Below are positions 17,188 to 25,962 of a stretch of 64,000 nt of DNA, piece after piece; position 1 is the stretch's first letter; every line of letters starts with the position of its first letter. Source of the DNA: Nesterenkonia xinjiangensis. GTDB taxonomy: Bacteria; Actinomycetota; Actinomycetes; Actinomycetales; Micrococcaceae. The notes below the pieces were generated by a model, which saw nothing but the letters and a program-made list of their open reading frames with translations, searched no databases and was not told the origin of the DNA. Both the position numbers and the translations under genes were made by a program. Location of the stretch: the NCBI RefSeq assembly GCF_013410745.1, contig NZ_JACCFY010000001.1, positions 1,302,001 through 1,366,000 on the forward strand. Reading direction: 5' to 3'.

Positions 17188-19025
17188 AGGGAGAACGTGC
17201 CTGGCGCACGGAAGGGCACCCACACCACGACTCCCTCGGGAGTCGGCATCCGCCCGCCCATGTAGGAGTACTCCTCGCCGCTGTCGAAGTCCACCTCCCC
17301 GGGGTGCGACTCGACACCCTCGAACTCCACCCCCAGGCTGTCCCCTCCGACACGATGCCGGATCCCGCCTGAGCGAAGCAGGAATGCCGCGGAGGCCTCA
17401 GGCGGCGCCTCCTGCAGCTCGTCGTGCTCGCCGTCGAACTCGAGTTCGCCCTCATCGGAGAACACCAGCTGGGCGACCACGAGCGTCTGCGGCGAGGCGC
17501 TCTCCACGGAGAGCGTCCACCCGCCGTCGGCGGGCGTGAGGTCGAAGGTGGCCTCGTAGCGGACTTCGGCGAGGTCACGGGCGCTGAAACTCATCGCCGA
17601 GTGGAACCGCCCGTCGTCCTCGAGATCGTACATACCGTCGGAACGCAGATCGGGGCGCCGAGTGATCGGTTGGTGATAGCCGGTGCGGTGCGAAGCGGAC
17701 ATCTGCCAGCCCCTGCCCGTCTGGACGAGGTCCACCGGCCGCAGCGGCCCCATGGAGAAGAATCGCGGCGAGATCCGCAGCGAGGTCAGCTCGGCCGCCC
17801 CGCGGCGATATCGCAGGAAGGTCGGATTGGTGGAGAGCCCGGAGGCGGTGCGGCGGAACTGCGGATGATCGCTGCCTGCGAAGCAGGTCAGCGCCCCTGC
17901 CTCGTCGGGGACCCGGATGAGCCCGGAGGACTCGCGCAGGTCCAGCAGCTCCGCGACCTGCCGGTCCGCCCCCTCGGGCAGCGTCTGGGCGAGTGCGGGC
18001 CGAGCCAGCACGTCGGCGTAGAAGTCACCGAGGTCGGCGGGGCCCTGTGCGAGGACCTCTTCGGCCCGACGAGCGAGCACGGCGTCGTCGTCGCGCAGGG
18101 CGAACTCGCGGTACTGCAGCAGATAGAGCCAGTCCTCACGGACGCGCCACTGGTCCTGCCGTCGGGAGTGGATCGTCTCCACGTGTCCGTCCGGATCAGT
18201 GAGGTCCACGGTGACCTTGAGATTCGCTCGCACCATGTCCAGGAGGGCGCCGTCGTCGGTGTGCTCGGCGATGCGCAGCAGCGAGGGGTTGACCACCTCG
18301 GAGGAATACTGGGAGGAGCGCTCCGAGTACTGGCCGTCTCCGTAGACGTCGATGCCTTCGGCGAGCCACTCATCGGCTCGTTCGACCAGCATCGGATCCG
18401 GCCACTGGTCGTTCACCGCCAGGAGCGCGCCGGCCACCTCCCACCGGTGGTTGGAGGTGTGCACCCCGCCGCCGTGAGCCTCGACCACGGCGGCGGCCAC
18501 CGAGGGGACCAGCTCGTCGAGCCGAGCACCGAGCGGAGCGAGGCGGTCGCCCTCGGCGGCGTCGACCAGCTTCTTCACGGTCACCAGGTCCACCAGGGAG
18601 AAGCAGGAGTCCGGAGGAGACTCGAGGTTGTTGCCGGCGTCGAAGAGCCCGACCCCCGTCTGCAGTCCCTGGACGTGCTCCAGGAGCTCCTCGGCCGAGT
18701 TCAGGACCGACTGCTCGCCGTGATGAGCGGAGTCCTCTCCCGCGAAGGCCGCCACGAGCTTCTTGACCTCTCGGACGCACCATCGAGCGTCGGGCGACCC
18801 TGAGAGGAACTCCTGCACCGAGGCGGCGTCGGCGAGGATCCGGGCATCATTGTGCTCCGCGAGCGCCTGGAGGACCGCCCGGTCGACGCTCTCGTCTCCG
18901 AGCCCGATGTCCGGCAGCGGCTCGAACGGCACGGCGCTGCCGGGCGGGCCCTGCCGCACCAGAGCGCCCGCTCCGAGCGCCACTGCACTGCTCACCCCGA
19001 GAAACGACCGTCGACTCAGCCCCAT
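17172..19025 (-). CDS. Tat-exported toroid-type protein, probable polysaccharide-active enzyme
   Basis: The 617-residue protein starts MGLSRRSFLGVSSAVALGAG, a twin-arginine signal (RR at 5-6), so it is exported folded. The middle has the pattern GGGVHTSNHRWEVAGALLAVN, ADEWLAEGIDVYGDGQYSER and HSRRQDQWRVREDWLYLLQY, which I associate with (alpha/alpha)-toroid plus beta-sandwich proteins of the heparinase II/III-like group; the C-terminal third (about 400-617) is beta-rich. A lyase or hydrolase on an acidic polysaccharide is plausible but no catalytic residue can be named with confidence. ATG 19025 has a run of G (AGGGGGG) 4 bases upstream. The gene stands alone, with its 3' end in a hairpin shared with the neighbour. 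Confidence 0.6.
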   Translation of the reverse strand: MGLSRRSFLGVSSAVALGAGALVRQGPPGSAVPFEPLPDIGLGDESVDRAVLQALAEHNDARILADAASVQEFLSGSPDARWCVREVKKLVAAFAGEDSAHHGEQSVLNSAEELLEHVQGLQTGVGLFDAGNNLESPPDSCFSLVDLVTVKKLVDAAEGDRLAPLGARLDELVPSVAAAVVEAHGGGVHTSNHRWEVAGALLAVNDQWPDPMLVERADEWLAEGIDVYGDGQYSERSSQYSSEVVNPSLLRIAEHTDDGALLDMVRANLKVTVDLTDPDGHVETIHSRRQDQWRVREDWLYLLQYREFALRDDDAVLARRAEEVLAQGPADLGDFYADVLARPALAQTLPEGADRQVAELLDLRESSGLIRVPDEAGALTCFAGSDHPQFRRTASGLSTNPTFLRYRRGAAELTSLRISPRFFSMGPLRPVDLVQTGRGWQMSASHRTGYHQPITRRPDLRSDGMYDLEDDGRFHSAMSFSARDLAEVRYEATFDLTPADGGWTLSVESASPQTLVVAQLVFSDEGELEFDGEHDELQEAPPEASAAFLLRSGGIRHRVGGDSLGVEFEGVESHPGEVDFDSGEEYSYMGGRMPTPEGVVVWVPFRAPGTFSLRLSS

Positions 19026-19109
19026 GACGCCCCCCTGCACCGTGTTGTCCCATTTGTCCTGACACACTAAGTGTGATCGGTCACATAGACAAGAGGGACG
19101 ACGGCGTGC

Positions 19110-20276
19110 TCAGCGCAACAGGTCGGAGGCCACCGTCTCGCGGAGGATCTCCGAGGTGCCGCCGAAGATCGTCATCAGCCGCACCGCCAGATAGGCCTGC
19201 GCCACCGGATACTCGAGGATGTAGCCGTAGCCGCCGTGCAGCTGCAGGCACTCGTCGATGATCTCCTTGGCGCGCTCGGTGGCCCACATCTTCGCCTTGG
19301 AGGCGGCGACGACGTCGAGCTCTCCGGCGTCGAACCGCTCCACCGCGGCGGCCACGTAGCGCTGGGTGACCTCCAGGGAGACCTGCAGCTCAGCGAGCCG
19401 GAACCTGGTGTTCTGGTACTCGGCCACGGGGCGGTCGAAGGTCCTGCGCTCCTGGACGTAGGTCATCGTCTGGTCCAGCACCGCGGCGGCGACGACGGCG
19501 GCCGAGGTCGCCACGGCCAGCCTGCCCTGGGGCAGGATCGCCTTGGCGATCTGCAGGCCCTGGCCCTCCTCACCGATGAGGTTCGCCACAGGGACGCGCA
19601 CATCCGAGAAGAACAGCTCGGCGGTGTCGGAGGCCTTCAACCCCATCTTGTCGAGCTGATTGCCCACCTGGTAGCCGGGGTTGCCCTCCTTCTCCACGAG
19701 GAACAGGCTGAAGGATCCCCTGCCACCACGCTGCTTGACGTCGGAGCCGTCGGTGCGGGCGAGCACCAGCGCGCCGTCGCCGGAGATACCGTTGCCGATG
19801 AAGGTCTTCTGCCCGTTGAGCACCCAATCCTCGCCCTCCCGGACGGCCTTGGTCCGGACTCCGCGGAGGTCGGAGCCGGCGCCGGGTTCGGTGAACGCCA
19901 CCGAGGCGATGAAGGAGGCGTCCATGAACCTCGGCAGCCAGGTCTGCTGCTGCGCGGCGCTGCCGAAGCCCCGCAGCGCCGGCAGCACCCAGTCGTCGTG
20001 GAGGTGCAGCGCCAGGGCTAGGCCAAGAGCGTCGGCGCGGGCGAGCTCCTCATCGATGACCATGCGGAACCGGTAGTCCTCCAGCCCCATTCCGCCGTGG
20101 TCCTCCCCCACGGCCAGGCCGAGCAGACCGTTCTCCGCGGCCGCCTCCCAGACGCCTCGGTCCATGATGTGCTCGGCGTCCCAGCGCCGATAGTGCGGGG
20201 TCACTTCACGGGTGACGAACTCACGCACCACCTCACGGAACTCCTCGTGGATCTCCTCGTAGAAGCCGGGGAACAT
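19110..20276 (-). CDS. Acyl-CoA dehydrogenase family protein, atypical active site
   Basis: The 388-residue protein has all three acyl-CoA dehydrogenase domains: FTEPGAGSDLRGVRT (FAD and substrate binding, about 129-143), WVLNGQKTFIGNG, and the C-terminal QLHGGYGYILEYPVAQAY. The family oxidises acyl-CoA to enoyl-CoA and passes electrons to ETF, whose genes lie 1.5 kb away. The catalytic base, however, is not seen: the medium-chain-type Glu position is Gly372 (IFGGTSEI) and the long-chain/isovaleryl-type Glu position is Gly251 (LPQGRLAVA). It may use another residue or have a changed reaction. It lies 96 bp downstream of the CitE-like gene, in the same direction. Overall length and flavin residues look intact. 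Confidence 0.85.
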   Translation of the reverse strand: MFPGFYEEIHEEFREVVREFVTREVTPHYRRWDAEHIMDRGVWEAAAENGLLGLAVGEDHGGMGLEDYRFRMVIDEELARADALGLALALHLHDDWVLPALRGFGSAAQQQTWLPRFMDASFIASVAFTEPGAGSDLRGVRTKAVREGEDWVLNGQKTFIGNGISGDGALVLARTDGSDVKQRGGRGSFSLFLVEKEGNPGYQVGNQLDKMGLKASDTAELFFSDVRVPVANLIGEEGQGLQIAKAILPQGRLAVATSAAVVAAAVLDQTMTYVQERRTFDRPVAEYQNTRFRLAELQVSLEVTQRYVAAAVERFDAGELDVVAASKAKMWATERAKEIIDECLQLHGGYGYILEYPVAQAYLAVRLMTIFGGTSEILRETVASDLLR

Positions 20277-20372
20277 GGGGGTCCTTTCAGATCAGTCAGG
20301 TCATCAGCAGATCTGGGCATGTGTGCTGGGCAGGCACGACCGGACATGGTCACCGGCCCGGAGCTGATTCTC

Positions 20373-21311
20373 TCATTCTCCGGGCTGGCGCACGCGGGTG
20401 GCGTCGTAGCGGGACATGATCCGGCGGGCCTGGAGCACCACGGCGGCGTCGACCATCTCCCCGCGGAAGGTGAAGGCGCCCACCGCGTGCGGCTCGGTCA
20501 CCGGAGTGCCGTCGTCGTGGGCGCCGGCTTGGTGACGGAACACCGCCAGCAGAGCCTTGGCCCACTCCACCGCCTCGGCCGCCGGGGTGTAGGCGCGGCG
20601 CACGGGCTCCACCTGGTTCGGGTGGATGCAGGCTTTGGCGATGAAGCCGCTCGCGCAGGCGTCCTCCGCCTCGACGGCCACCCGCTTGGTGTCCCTGAAG
20701 TCGGTGTGGATGGCGTCCACCGCCGGAACCCCAGCGGCGCCCGCGGCCACCAGCACGCTGTGGCGGATGTGGCGGATGACTTCACGGTAGGTGCCGTCCG
20801 GCTTCCGGGAGGTGGTGCCGCCGAGCCCGGCGATCATGTCCTCGGGCCCCCAGAACAGAGCCTCCACAGCCGGGTGGGAGGCGATGCGCAGTGCGTTGAG
20901 CACTCCGACGGGACCCTCGATCTGCGGGATGATCCCCACCTCGGGAAGCGTGGCCGCGATGCGGTCCAGCAAGTCGACGTCGTCGGCCTTGGGCGCGACG
21001 ACGTGGCGCACCGGCGTCTCCACGAGGGCCGCGAGGTCGGCGTCGCGGTCCTGCGGGGCGCGGGAGTTGATCCGGACCATGGTCAGCGCGGGGTCCAGGG
21101 CGGGGACGGCGTCTGTGCCGCCGGTCAGCGCGGCGACGACGGCGGCGCGGGCCGCGGCCTTCTCCGCGGGGGTGACGGCGTCTTCGAGGTCCACGATGAC
21201 GGCATCGGCGCGATCGGCAGCCTTGCCGAATCGGTCGGGCCGGCTGCCGGGGCAGAACAGCAGGGCGGGTCCCAGCGGGAACGGGGGCTGCGCGGTGGCG
21301 GTGCGCGGCAT
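20373..21311 (-). CDS. CitE-like HpcH/HpaI aldolase/lyase (acyl-CoA lyase)
   Basis: The 312-residue TIM-barrel protein shows CitE family features: LLFCPGSRPDRFGKA at residues 18-32, VIVDLEDAV (metal and phosphate region), MVRINS, IPQIEGPVGVLNA with the metal-binding Glu, FWGPEDM, and KACIHPNQVEPV near the C-terminus. Stand-alone CitE-like proteins cleave or form 3-hydroxyacyl-CoAs such as citramalyl-CoA, malyl-CoA or beta-methylmalyl-CoA. It is upstream of an acyl-CoA dehydrogenase and divergent from etfBA, suggesting a small CoA-thioester catabolic module. The exact substrate is unknown; there are no citrate lyase alpha or gamma subunits nearby, so citrate lyase itself is unlikely. Confidence 0.82.
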   Translation of the reverse strand: MPRTATAQPPFPLGPALLFCPGSRPDRFGKAADRADAVIVDLEDAVTPAEKAAARAAVVAALTGGTDAVPALDPALTMVRINSRAPQDRDADLAALVETPVRHVVAPKADDVDLLDRIAATLPEVGIIPQIEGPVGVLNALRIASHPAVEALFWGPEDMIAGLGGTTSRKPDGTYREVIRHIRHSVLVAAGAAGVPAVDAIHTDFRDTKRVAVEAEDACASGFIAKACIHPNQVEPVRRAYTPAAEAVEWAKALLAVFRHQAGAHDDGTPVTEPHAVGAFTFRGEMVDAAVVLQARRIMSRYDATRVRQPGE

Positions 21312-21760
21312 GGGTGTCCTCCAGGCGGGGTCGGAGTCTCGACGTCAGATGAGGCCCGTCCTACCGTACGCCTGTTCGGCCTCTGCCCCGCTCACCCCCG
21401 CCGGTCCGTTGCCCGCTGCCCGCAGCCCGCCGGCCCGCTGCCCATCGAGTGGGCAATTTGTCGGATGCTGACGCGCTTCACCAGCCTCGTCATCCCATCA
21501 AATCGACCACTCGATGCGGTCGGAAGGGCGACCCACGTGCCCGAGGCTGCATGCCGAGGCCGCCGACAACTTTGGTAGTGAGCCTCACCTCTCGACGCTT
21601 TTCGTGGCACCATGGCTGAGATGCCTGCTGGCGGGGGACGCCCGACCCGCCTCGGCGGCACCGACGCTGCGACGGCCCCACCCGGCTCCGGCCGGGCGCT
21701 GCGGCCCGCGGCATCAGACCTGTTCTGAACACGCACTGAGAGTGAGGCGAGGTCAGCCCC
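21312..21760. other. Intergenic region upstream of citE-like and etfBA genes
   Basis: This 449-bp divergent region contains a diverged palindromic repeat (21443-21516), small GC-rich repeats of the form cccgctgccc near 21400-21445, and a lower-GC patch near 21565-21610 (acaactttggtagtg, gcttttcgtgg) that probably holds the etfB promoter. No convincing gene is seen. Confidence 0.4.
21443..21516. repeat. Diverged palindromic repeat, possible copy B
   Basis: CATCGAGTGG (21443-21452) and CCACTCGATG (21507-21516) are perfect 10-bp inverted repeats, with further short inner pairs (ATTTG/CAAAT, GACG/CGTC). The ends match the elements at 9150 and 44706 but the interior is shorter and not conserved, so membership is tentative. 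Confidence 0.5.
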
Positions 21761-22576
21761 ATGCCTGAATCGGCAGCTGGAACCCCCCTGCACATCATCA
21801 CCCTGGTCAAATGGGTGCCGGACTCCCAGCTGGAGCGACGGTTCACCGAAGAGCGGCGCATCGACCGCTCCGAAGGCATCCTGAGCGAACTGGACGAGTA
21901 CCCGCTCGAGGCTGCTCTGCAGATCAAGGAGGCCGCCGACCGCGAGGTGCGGGTCTCCGCCCTGACCGTGGGCCCCGCCGGGGCGGCCACCGCGGCCAAG
22001 AAGGCGCTGCAGATCGGTGCCGACGACGCCTTCCTGCTCAGCGACGACTCCCTGGTGGGCGCTGACCTCGCAGGCACCTCCACCGCGCTGGCGGCAGCGA
22101 TCGAACACGTGCGTGCCGACGGAGACACCGACGGCGAGCACCTGGTCATCACCGGCATGGCCTCCGAGGACGGCGAGTCCGGGGCCGTGCCGGCCCAGCT
22201 GGCGGAGCGGCTCGGTCTGAACCTGGTCACACAGGCCACCGCCCTCTCGCTCGAGGAGGGTCGCCTGGTGGTCACTCGCGCCTCTGCCACAGAGCAGCAG
22301 CGTCTGGCGGCGGCGCTGCCGGCCGTCGTCTCGGTCACCGATCAGGCCAATGACCCCCGATACCCCAATTTCAAGGCCATCATGGCGGCCAAGAAGAAGC
22401 CGCTGACCTCGTGGAGCCTGGCCGACGTCGGCCTCGGCGCCGCGGCGGTGGCCTCGAAGGCTACCGTGCTGACCACCGATGCGCGCCCGCCCCGCACCGC
22501 CGGGGAGATCATCACCGATGAGGGCGACGCGGGCCTCAAGATCGTGGAATTCCTGGCGAAGGAGCGTGTGCTGTGA
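21761..22576 (+). CDS. etfB: Electron transfer flavoprotein beta subunit
   Basis: The 271-residue protein starts IITLVKWVPDSQ after a short N-terminal extension and carries the EtfB signature near residue 50 (DEYPLEAALQIKEA) and the conserved loop GADDAFLLSDD. EtfB binds AMP and pairs with EtfA-FAD to accept electrons from acyl-CoA dehydrogenases and related enzymes, passing them to the quinone pool through ETF dehydrogenase. It overlaps etfA by 4 bp. GAGGCGAGG lies about 9 bases before the ATG. The length is normal (about 260). Confidence 0.92.
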   Translation: MPESAAGTPLHIITLVKWVPDSQLERRFTEERRIDRSEGILSELDEYPLEAALQIKEAADREVRVSALTVGPAGAATAAKKALQIGADDAFLLSDDSLVGADLAGTSTALAAAIEHVRADGDTDGEHLVITGMASEDGESGAVPAQLAERLGLNLVTQATALSLEEGRLVVTRASATEQQRLAAALPAVVSVTDQANDPRYPNFKAIMAAKKKPLTSWSLADVGLGAAAVASKATVLTTDARPPRTAGEIITDEGDAGLKIVEFLAKERVL

Positions 22577-23532
22577 GTGCTGTGCTGGTGTTCTTCGAAT
22601 CTCTGTCCGAGCAGCTGACCACGTCCCAGCAGGAGCTGCTGACCCTGGCCGGAACACTCGGCGACGTGCATGTCGTCACCGGCACCGAGGGCGCGGCAGC
22701 CGCCGAGGTCGTCACGGTCCAGAGTGTGGAGTCCGTCTACAGCGGTGAGACCGAGATCCTCGCCCCGGACCCGGCCCTGGTGGACCTGTTGGAGACCGCC
22801 GTGCAGGAGACCTCCGCCTCCGTGATCCTCTCGCCGGACACCGCCGACGCCACCGACGCGCTGGCCCGCCTGGCGGTGCGGCTGGACACCGGGATCATCA
22901 CCGACGCCGTGGGCATCGATGCCCAACGTCGGGTCACCAAATCCGTGCTGGCCGGTTCCTACACGACCACTGCACAGGTGGATGAGGGCCGCCCTCTGGT
23001 GGCCACGGTGAAGCCGAACTCGGTGCAGGCCTCGATCGTGGCGGGCCACCCTCCGGAGGTCGTGTCCCTGCCGGTGGGCCCCTCCCTGACCGCGGATGGC
23101 GCGGCGAACGGCGGCGTGGAGGTCCTCGAGCGGACTCCGCTGGAGGCCTCGGAGCGCCCCGCACTGACCGAGGCGCGCGTCGTCGTGGCCGGGGGCCGCG
23201 GTGTGGACGGGAACTTCGGCCCTCTCGAGGAGCTGGCCGACGAGCTCGGTGCCGCAGTGGGCGCCTCACGCGCCGCCACCGACGCCGGCTGGATCGACCA
23301 TGCCGCGCAGGTGGGTCAGACCGGTGTGACCGTGTCACCACAGCTCTACGTCTCCGCGGGCATCTCCGGGGCGATCCAGCAGCGCGCAGGCATGCAGACC
23401 GCCCAGACCATCGTGGCGATCAACAAGGACGAAGACGCCCCGGTGTTCGAGATCGCCGACTTCGGCGTGGTGGGAGATCTGTTCGAGGTGGTGCCGCAGA
23501 TCGTGGAGGAGCTGCGCCGCCGCAAGGCATGA
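22573..23532 (+). CDS. etfA: Electron transfer flavoprotein alpha subunit
   Basis: The 319-residue protein starts at GTG 22573, overlapping the etfB stop (GTGA). The C-terminal FAD-binding domain is clear: VVVAGGRGVDGNFGPLEELA, GAAVGASRAATDAGW, GQTGVTVSPQLYVSAGISGA and TIVAINKDEDAPVFEIADFG. It binds FAD and forms the heterodimer with EtfB, carrying electrons from the nearby acyl-CoA dehydrogenase and other flavin dehydrogenases. The Nramp-like gene follows after 14 bp and may be co-transcribed. Confidence 0.93.
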   Translation: MSAVLVFFESLSEQLTTSQQELLTLAGTLGDVHVVTGTEGAAAAEVVTVQSVESVYSGETEILAPDPALVDLLETAVQETSASVILSPDTADATDALARLAVRLDTGIITDAVGIDAQRRVTKSVLAGSYTTTAQVDEGRPLVATVKPNSVQASIVAGHPPEVVSLPVGPSLTADGAANGGVEVLERTPLEASERPALTEARVVVAGGRGVDGNFGPLEELADELGAAVGASRAATDAGWIDHAAQVGQTGVTVSPQLYVSAGISGAIQQRAGMQTAQTIVAINKDEDAPVFEIADFGVVGDLFEVVPQIVEELRRRKA

Positions 23533-23546
23533 GGGAACCCTGACCC

Positions 23547-24911
23547 ATGGTCCACGACGCTGAGGCGGCCGAGCGCCGCGAGATGGAGCAGCATCCTGAC
23601 GTCCGGGGGATCCGCATCCTCCGATTCCTGGGGCCCGGGCTGCTGGTCGCGATGGCCGGCGTGGGCACCAGCCACCTGGTCACCGCCCCACTGGCCGGTG
23701 CGCACTTCGAGTTCGCACTCCTCTGGGTCCTCCCGGTGGCCTTCCTGTTCAAATGGCAGGGATTCGAGCTGGCCATGCGATACACCGCCGCCACCGGCGA
23801 GTCCATCCTCGCGGCCTACACCCGCATTCCGGGGCCGAAGAACTGGGCGGTCTGGGCGGTGCTGCTGGCCACCGTCATCATCGGATGCACCGCCGTCGGC
23901 GCGATCGTCGCGGCCGCGGCAGCCGTGCTGTGGGCCGCGTTCGGAGTCGGCTCTCTGCTCTTCTACGGCATCGTGCTGTCGCTGCTGGCCGTCGGGCTTC
24001 TCCTCGCCGGCAAGTATCGCGGACTGGAGATGGTCAACAAGGTGCTGGCCGTCATCCTCGTCATCGGCACCGTCGTCGCGTTCGTCATCGGCGGCGTCCG
24101 GGCCGAGGCCTGGGGCCACCTGCTGCTCCCGGCCATCCCGGCCGGTTCCGCACTGCTCGTCGCCGGACTCATGGGCTGGATGCCGACGGACCTGAGCGTC
24201 GGCGTCTGGGCCTCGCTGTGGATGAAGAACAAGCGACGGGGCATGGTGCGGGTCCGTGAAGTCCTCGGGCCGCAGGCGGTGGAGAACACTCCGGCGGAGG
24301 TCCGCCCCTATGCCGACGCCTGGTTCAAGGCTTCCCTCTATGACTTCCGGCTCGGACACATCGTGTCCTGGATCATGGCGACGATGTATCTCCTGCTGGG
24401 AGCGATGATCCTCTTCACGCGTGCGGAGAAGCCCGAGGGCGCAGGCACGATCCTCGCCATCTCGAACATCTTCACGAACACGGTCGGCCCCTGGATGTTC
24501 CCGGTCTTCATCGCGGGAGCGTCCGCCGCACTGTTCTCCACCGTGCTGATCATCTTCGACGGGTTCCCGCGCACCTTCGCCGCCTCCCTCACGGCGCTGG
24601 TCGAGCCCCGTGCGGACCGACCGTGGTGGACCGAACGGACGCTGATGCGGCTCATGATGGGCGTCATGGTGGTGTGCTCGATCATCGCGCTGACCGTCTT
24701 CCCGAACCCTGCCTTCCTGGTGCCCGCGGCAGGGGCCGTCTCCTTCGCGATCAGTCCGGTGCTGTTCGCGGTCAACCTCTACGTGGCGCTGAAGTTCATT
24801 CCGGCACGATACCGGCCCAGCAGATTCGTCATCGTCTGGAGTTGGATCAGCATCGTCGCCCTGACTCTGCTCACCCTGTGGATCATCCCGCAGTCGCTGG
24901 GCTGGCTCTAG
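23547..24911 (+). CDS. Nramp-related transporter with altered metal site
   Basis: The 454-residue protein has 11 to 12 membrane helices and the Nramp/SLC11 framework (FLGPGLLVAMAGVGTS in helix 1; GLMGWMPTDLSVG in helix 6). The helix 1 metal motif DPGN of classical Mn/Fe transporters is replaced by GTSH (about 40-43), and the MPH of helix 6 reads MPT, so the Asp and Asn ligands are lost while the Met remains. Related non-canonical Nramp proteins (NRMT and others) move Mg2+ or have no known substrate. It lies 14 bp after etfA. Its TAG stop shares CTAG with the convergent AEC gene. Substrate prediction as Mn2+ is not justified. Confidence 0.78.
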   Translation: MVHDAEAAERREMEQHPDVRGIRILRFLGPGLLVAMAGVGTSHLVTAPLAGAHFEFALLWVLPVAFLFKWQGFELAMRYTAATGESILAAYTRIPGPKNWAVWAVLLATVIIGCTAVGAIVAAAAAVLWAAFGVGSLLFYGIVLSLLAVGLLLAGKYRGLEMVNKVLAVILVIGTVVAFVIGGVRAEAWGHLLLPAIPAGSALLVAGLMGWMPTDLSVGVWASLWMKNKRRGMVRVREVLGPQAVENTPAEVRPYADAWFKASLYDFRLGHIVSWIMATMYLLLGAMILFTRAEKPEGAGTILAISNIFTNTVGPWMFPVFIAGASAALFSTVLIIFDGFPRTFAASLTALVEPRADRPWWTERTLMRLMMGVMVVCSIIALTVFPNPAFLVPAAGAVSFAISPVLFAVNLYVALKFIPARYRPSRFVIVWSWISIVALTLLTLWIIPQSLGWL

Positions 24912-25879
24912 GCCGCCCCAAGCAGCCAGGCGACCAGCAGCACCACCGGCAGCCCCAGCATCGAACTGGCGAAGGTGACATCCTTGGCCACAGTGATGGG
25001 CATGCCGTGGTGCATCCCGAAGACGATCACGTTCTGCGCGGTGGGCAGCGCGGCCATCGCGACGACGCCCACCAGCTCGGAGCCCTCCAGCCCCAGCCCG
25101 GGACCCGCGAACACCCAGGCGATGACCGGCATCACCACCACCTTGCAGACGGTTCCCACGACGCCGTCGAGCCTGCGCTCCTGCACGGTGAAGGGCCGTT
25201 CCTGCCACAGCGCCATGCCGAAGACCAGCAGCATCAGCGGGATGGACGCCTCTCCGAGCATCCGCACCGGCTCCCAGATCGAGTCGGGCGGCCGCAGGTC
25301 CAGCAGGGACAGCACCGCCCCGATCAGCACCCCCACCGTGACCGGGTTCAGCATGGAGCCCAGGATGGTGCGGGCTCGCGACTCAGCGCCCGAAGAGCCC
25401 AGCAGCCCGAAGAGGGCGAGGTACAGCGGTGCGAGCACCAGCAGCTGCGCCAGCAGCACGGAGACCACGGGCCCGGTGGTTCCGACCATGTACAGGGCGA
25501 TCGGCACTCCGATGTTGCCGGCATTCACATAGGAGCTGGCCATCGCACCCACGGCCACCTCAGCCCCGGTGCGCGGCCGCCCCGGAGTCTGCGACTGGCT
25601 GCGCCGTCGACGACGCAGGGCGAGGAGTCCGTAGACCGTGAAGACTGCGGCGGTCGCCCCGGCGATGGCCAGGGCGAGCGGCGCGTACAGCCCGGCGACC
25701 AGACGCACGTCGGTCTGCGTCACCAGCACCACCATCAGGCACGGGTTGGTGATGTAGTAGACGAGCGGCGTCACTCCGCGCTGGATGGCCCTGGCCTTCT
25801 CCGGGGCGAGCACGGCCGTGCCTGCGCCGATGAGCACCAGCACTGCCACCACGCTGAAGCCGAGGAGAACGCCTTCCAC
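24908..25879 (-). CDS. AEC family transporter
   Basis: The 323-residue protein has ten membrane helices in two five-helix halves and matches the auxin efflux carrier/malonate-type permease family (AEC, which includes MdcF): FYIT-like segments VYYITNPCLMVVLVTQ in the first half and MPVIAWVFAG and MAALPTAQNVIVFGMHHGM in the second, the broken-helix Asn-Pro and Pro-rich motifs of the fold. The family moves carboxylates or amphipathic anions by secondary transport. It is convergent with the Nramp-like gene, sharing the 4-bp palindrome CTAG for both stop codons. A role for malonate or another dicarboxylate from this window is possible but unproven. Confidence 0.83.
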   Translation of the reverse strand: MEGVLLGFSVVAVLVLIGAGTAVLAPEKARAIQRGVTPLVYYITNPCLMVVLVTQTDVRLVAGLYAPLALAIAGATAAVFTVYGLLALRRRRRSQSQTPGRPRTGAEVAVGAMASSYVNAGNIGVPIALYMVGTTGPVVSVLLAQLLVLAPLYLALFGLLGSSGAESRARTILGSMLNPVTVGVLIGAVLSLLDLRPPDSIWEPVRMLGEASIPLMLLVFGMALWQERPFTVQERRLDGVVGTVCKVVVMPVIAWVFAGPGLGLEGSELVGVVAMAALPTAQNVIVFGMHHGMPITVAKDVTFASSMLGLPVVLLVAWLLGAA

Positions 25880-25962
25880 ACACCCTGCCTATGTCATCGT
25901 CGGCGCCGTATGCGACGGCCTGCTCTCAGGCTCTGAGCTCGTCGCTCGGCTCAAGATCCTGC

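Noticed and set aside
20373-21311. CitE-like protein considered as citrate lyase beta subunit
   Set aside because: No alpha or gamma subunit genes or CitG/CitX are nearby; stand-alone acyl-CoA lyase is more likely.
23346-25208. A 620-codon minus-strand frame opposite etfA and the Nramp-like gene
   Set aside because: Rich in Asp/His/Gln/Arg repeats, no recognisable domain, and fully explained as antisense of two strong genes.
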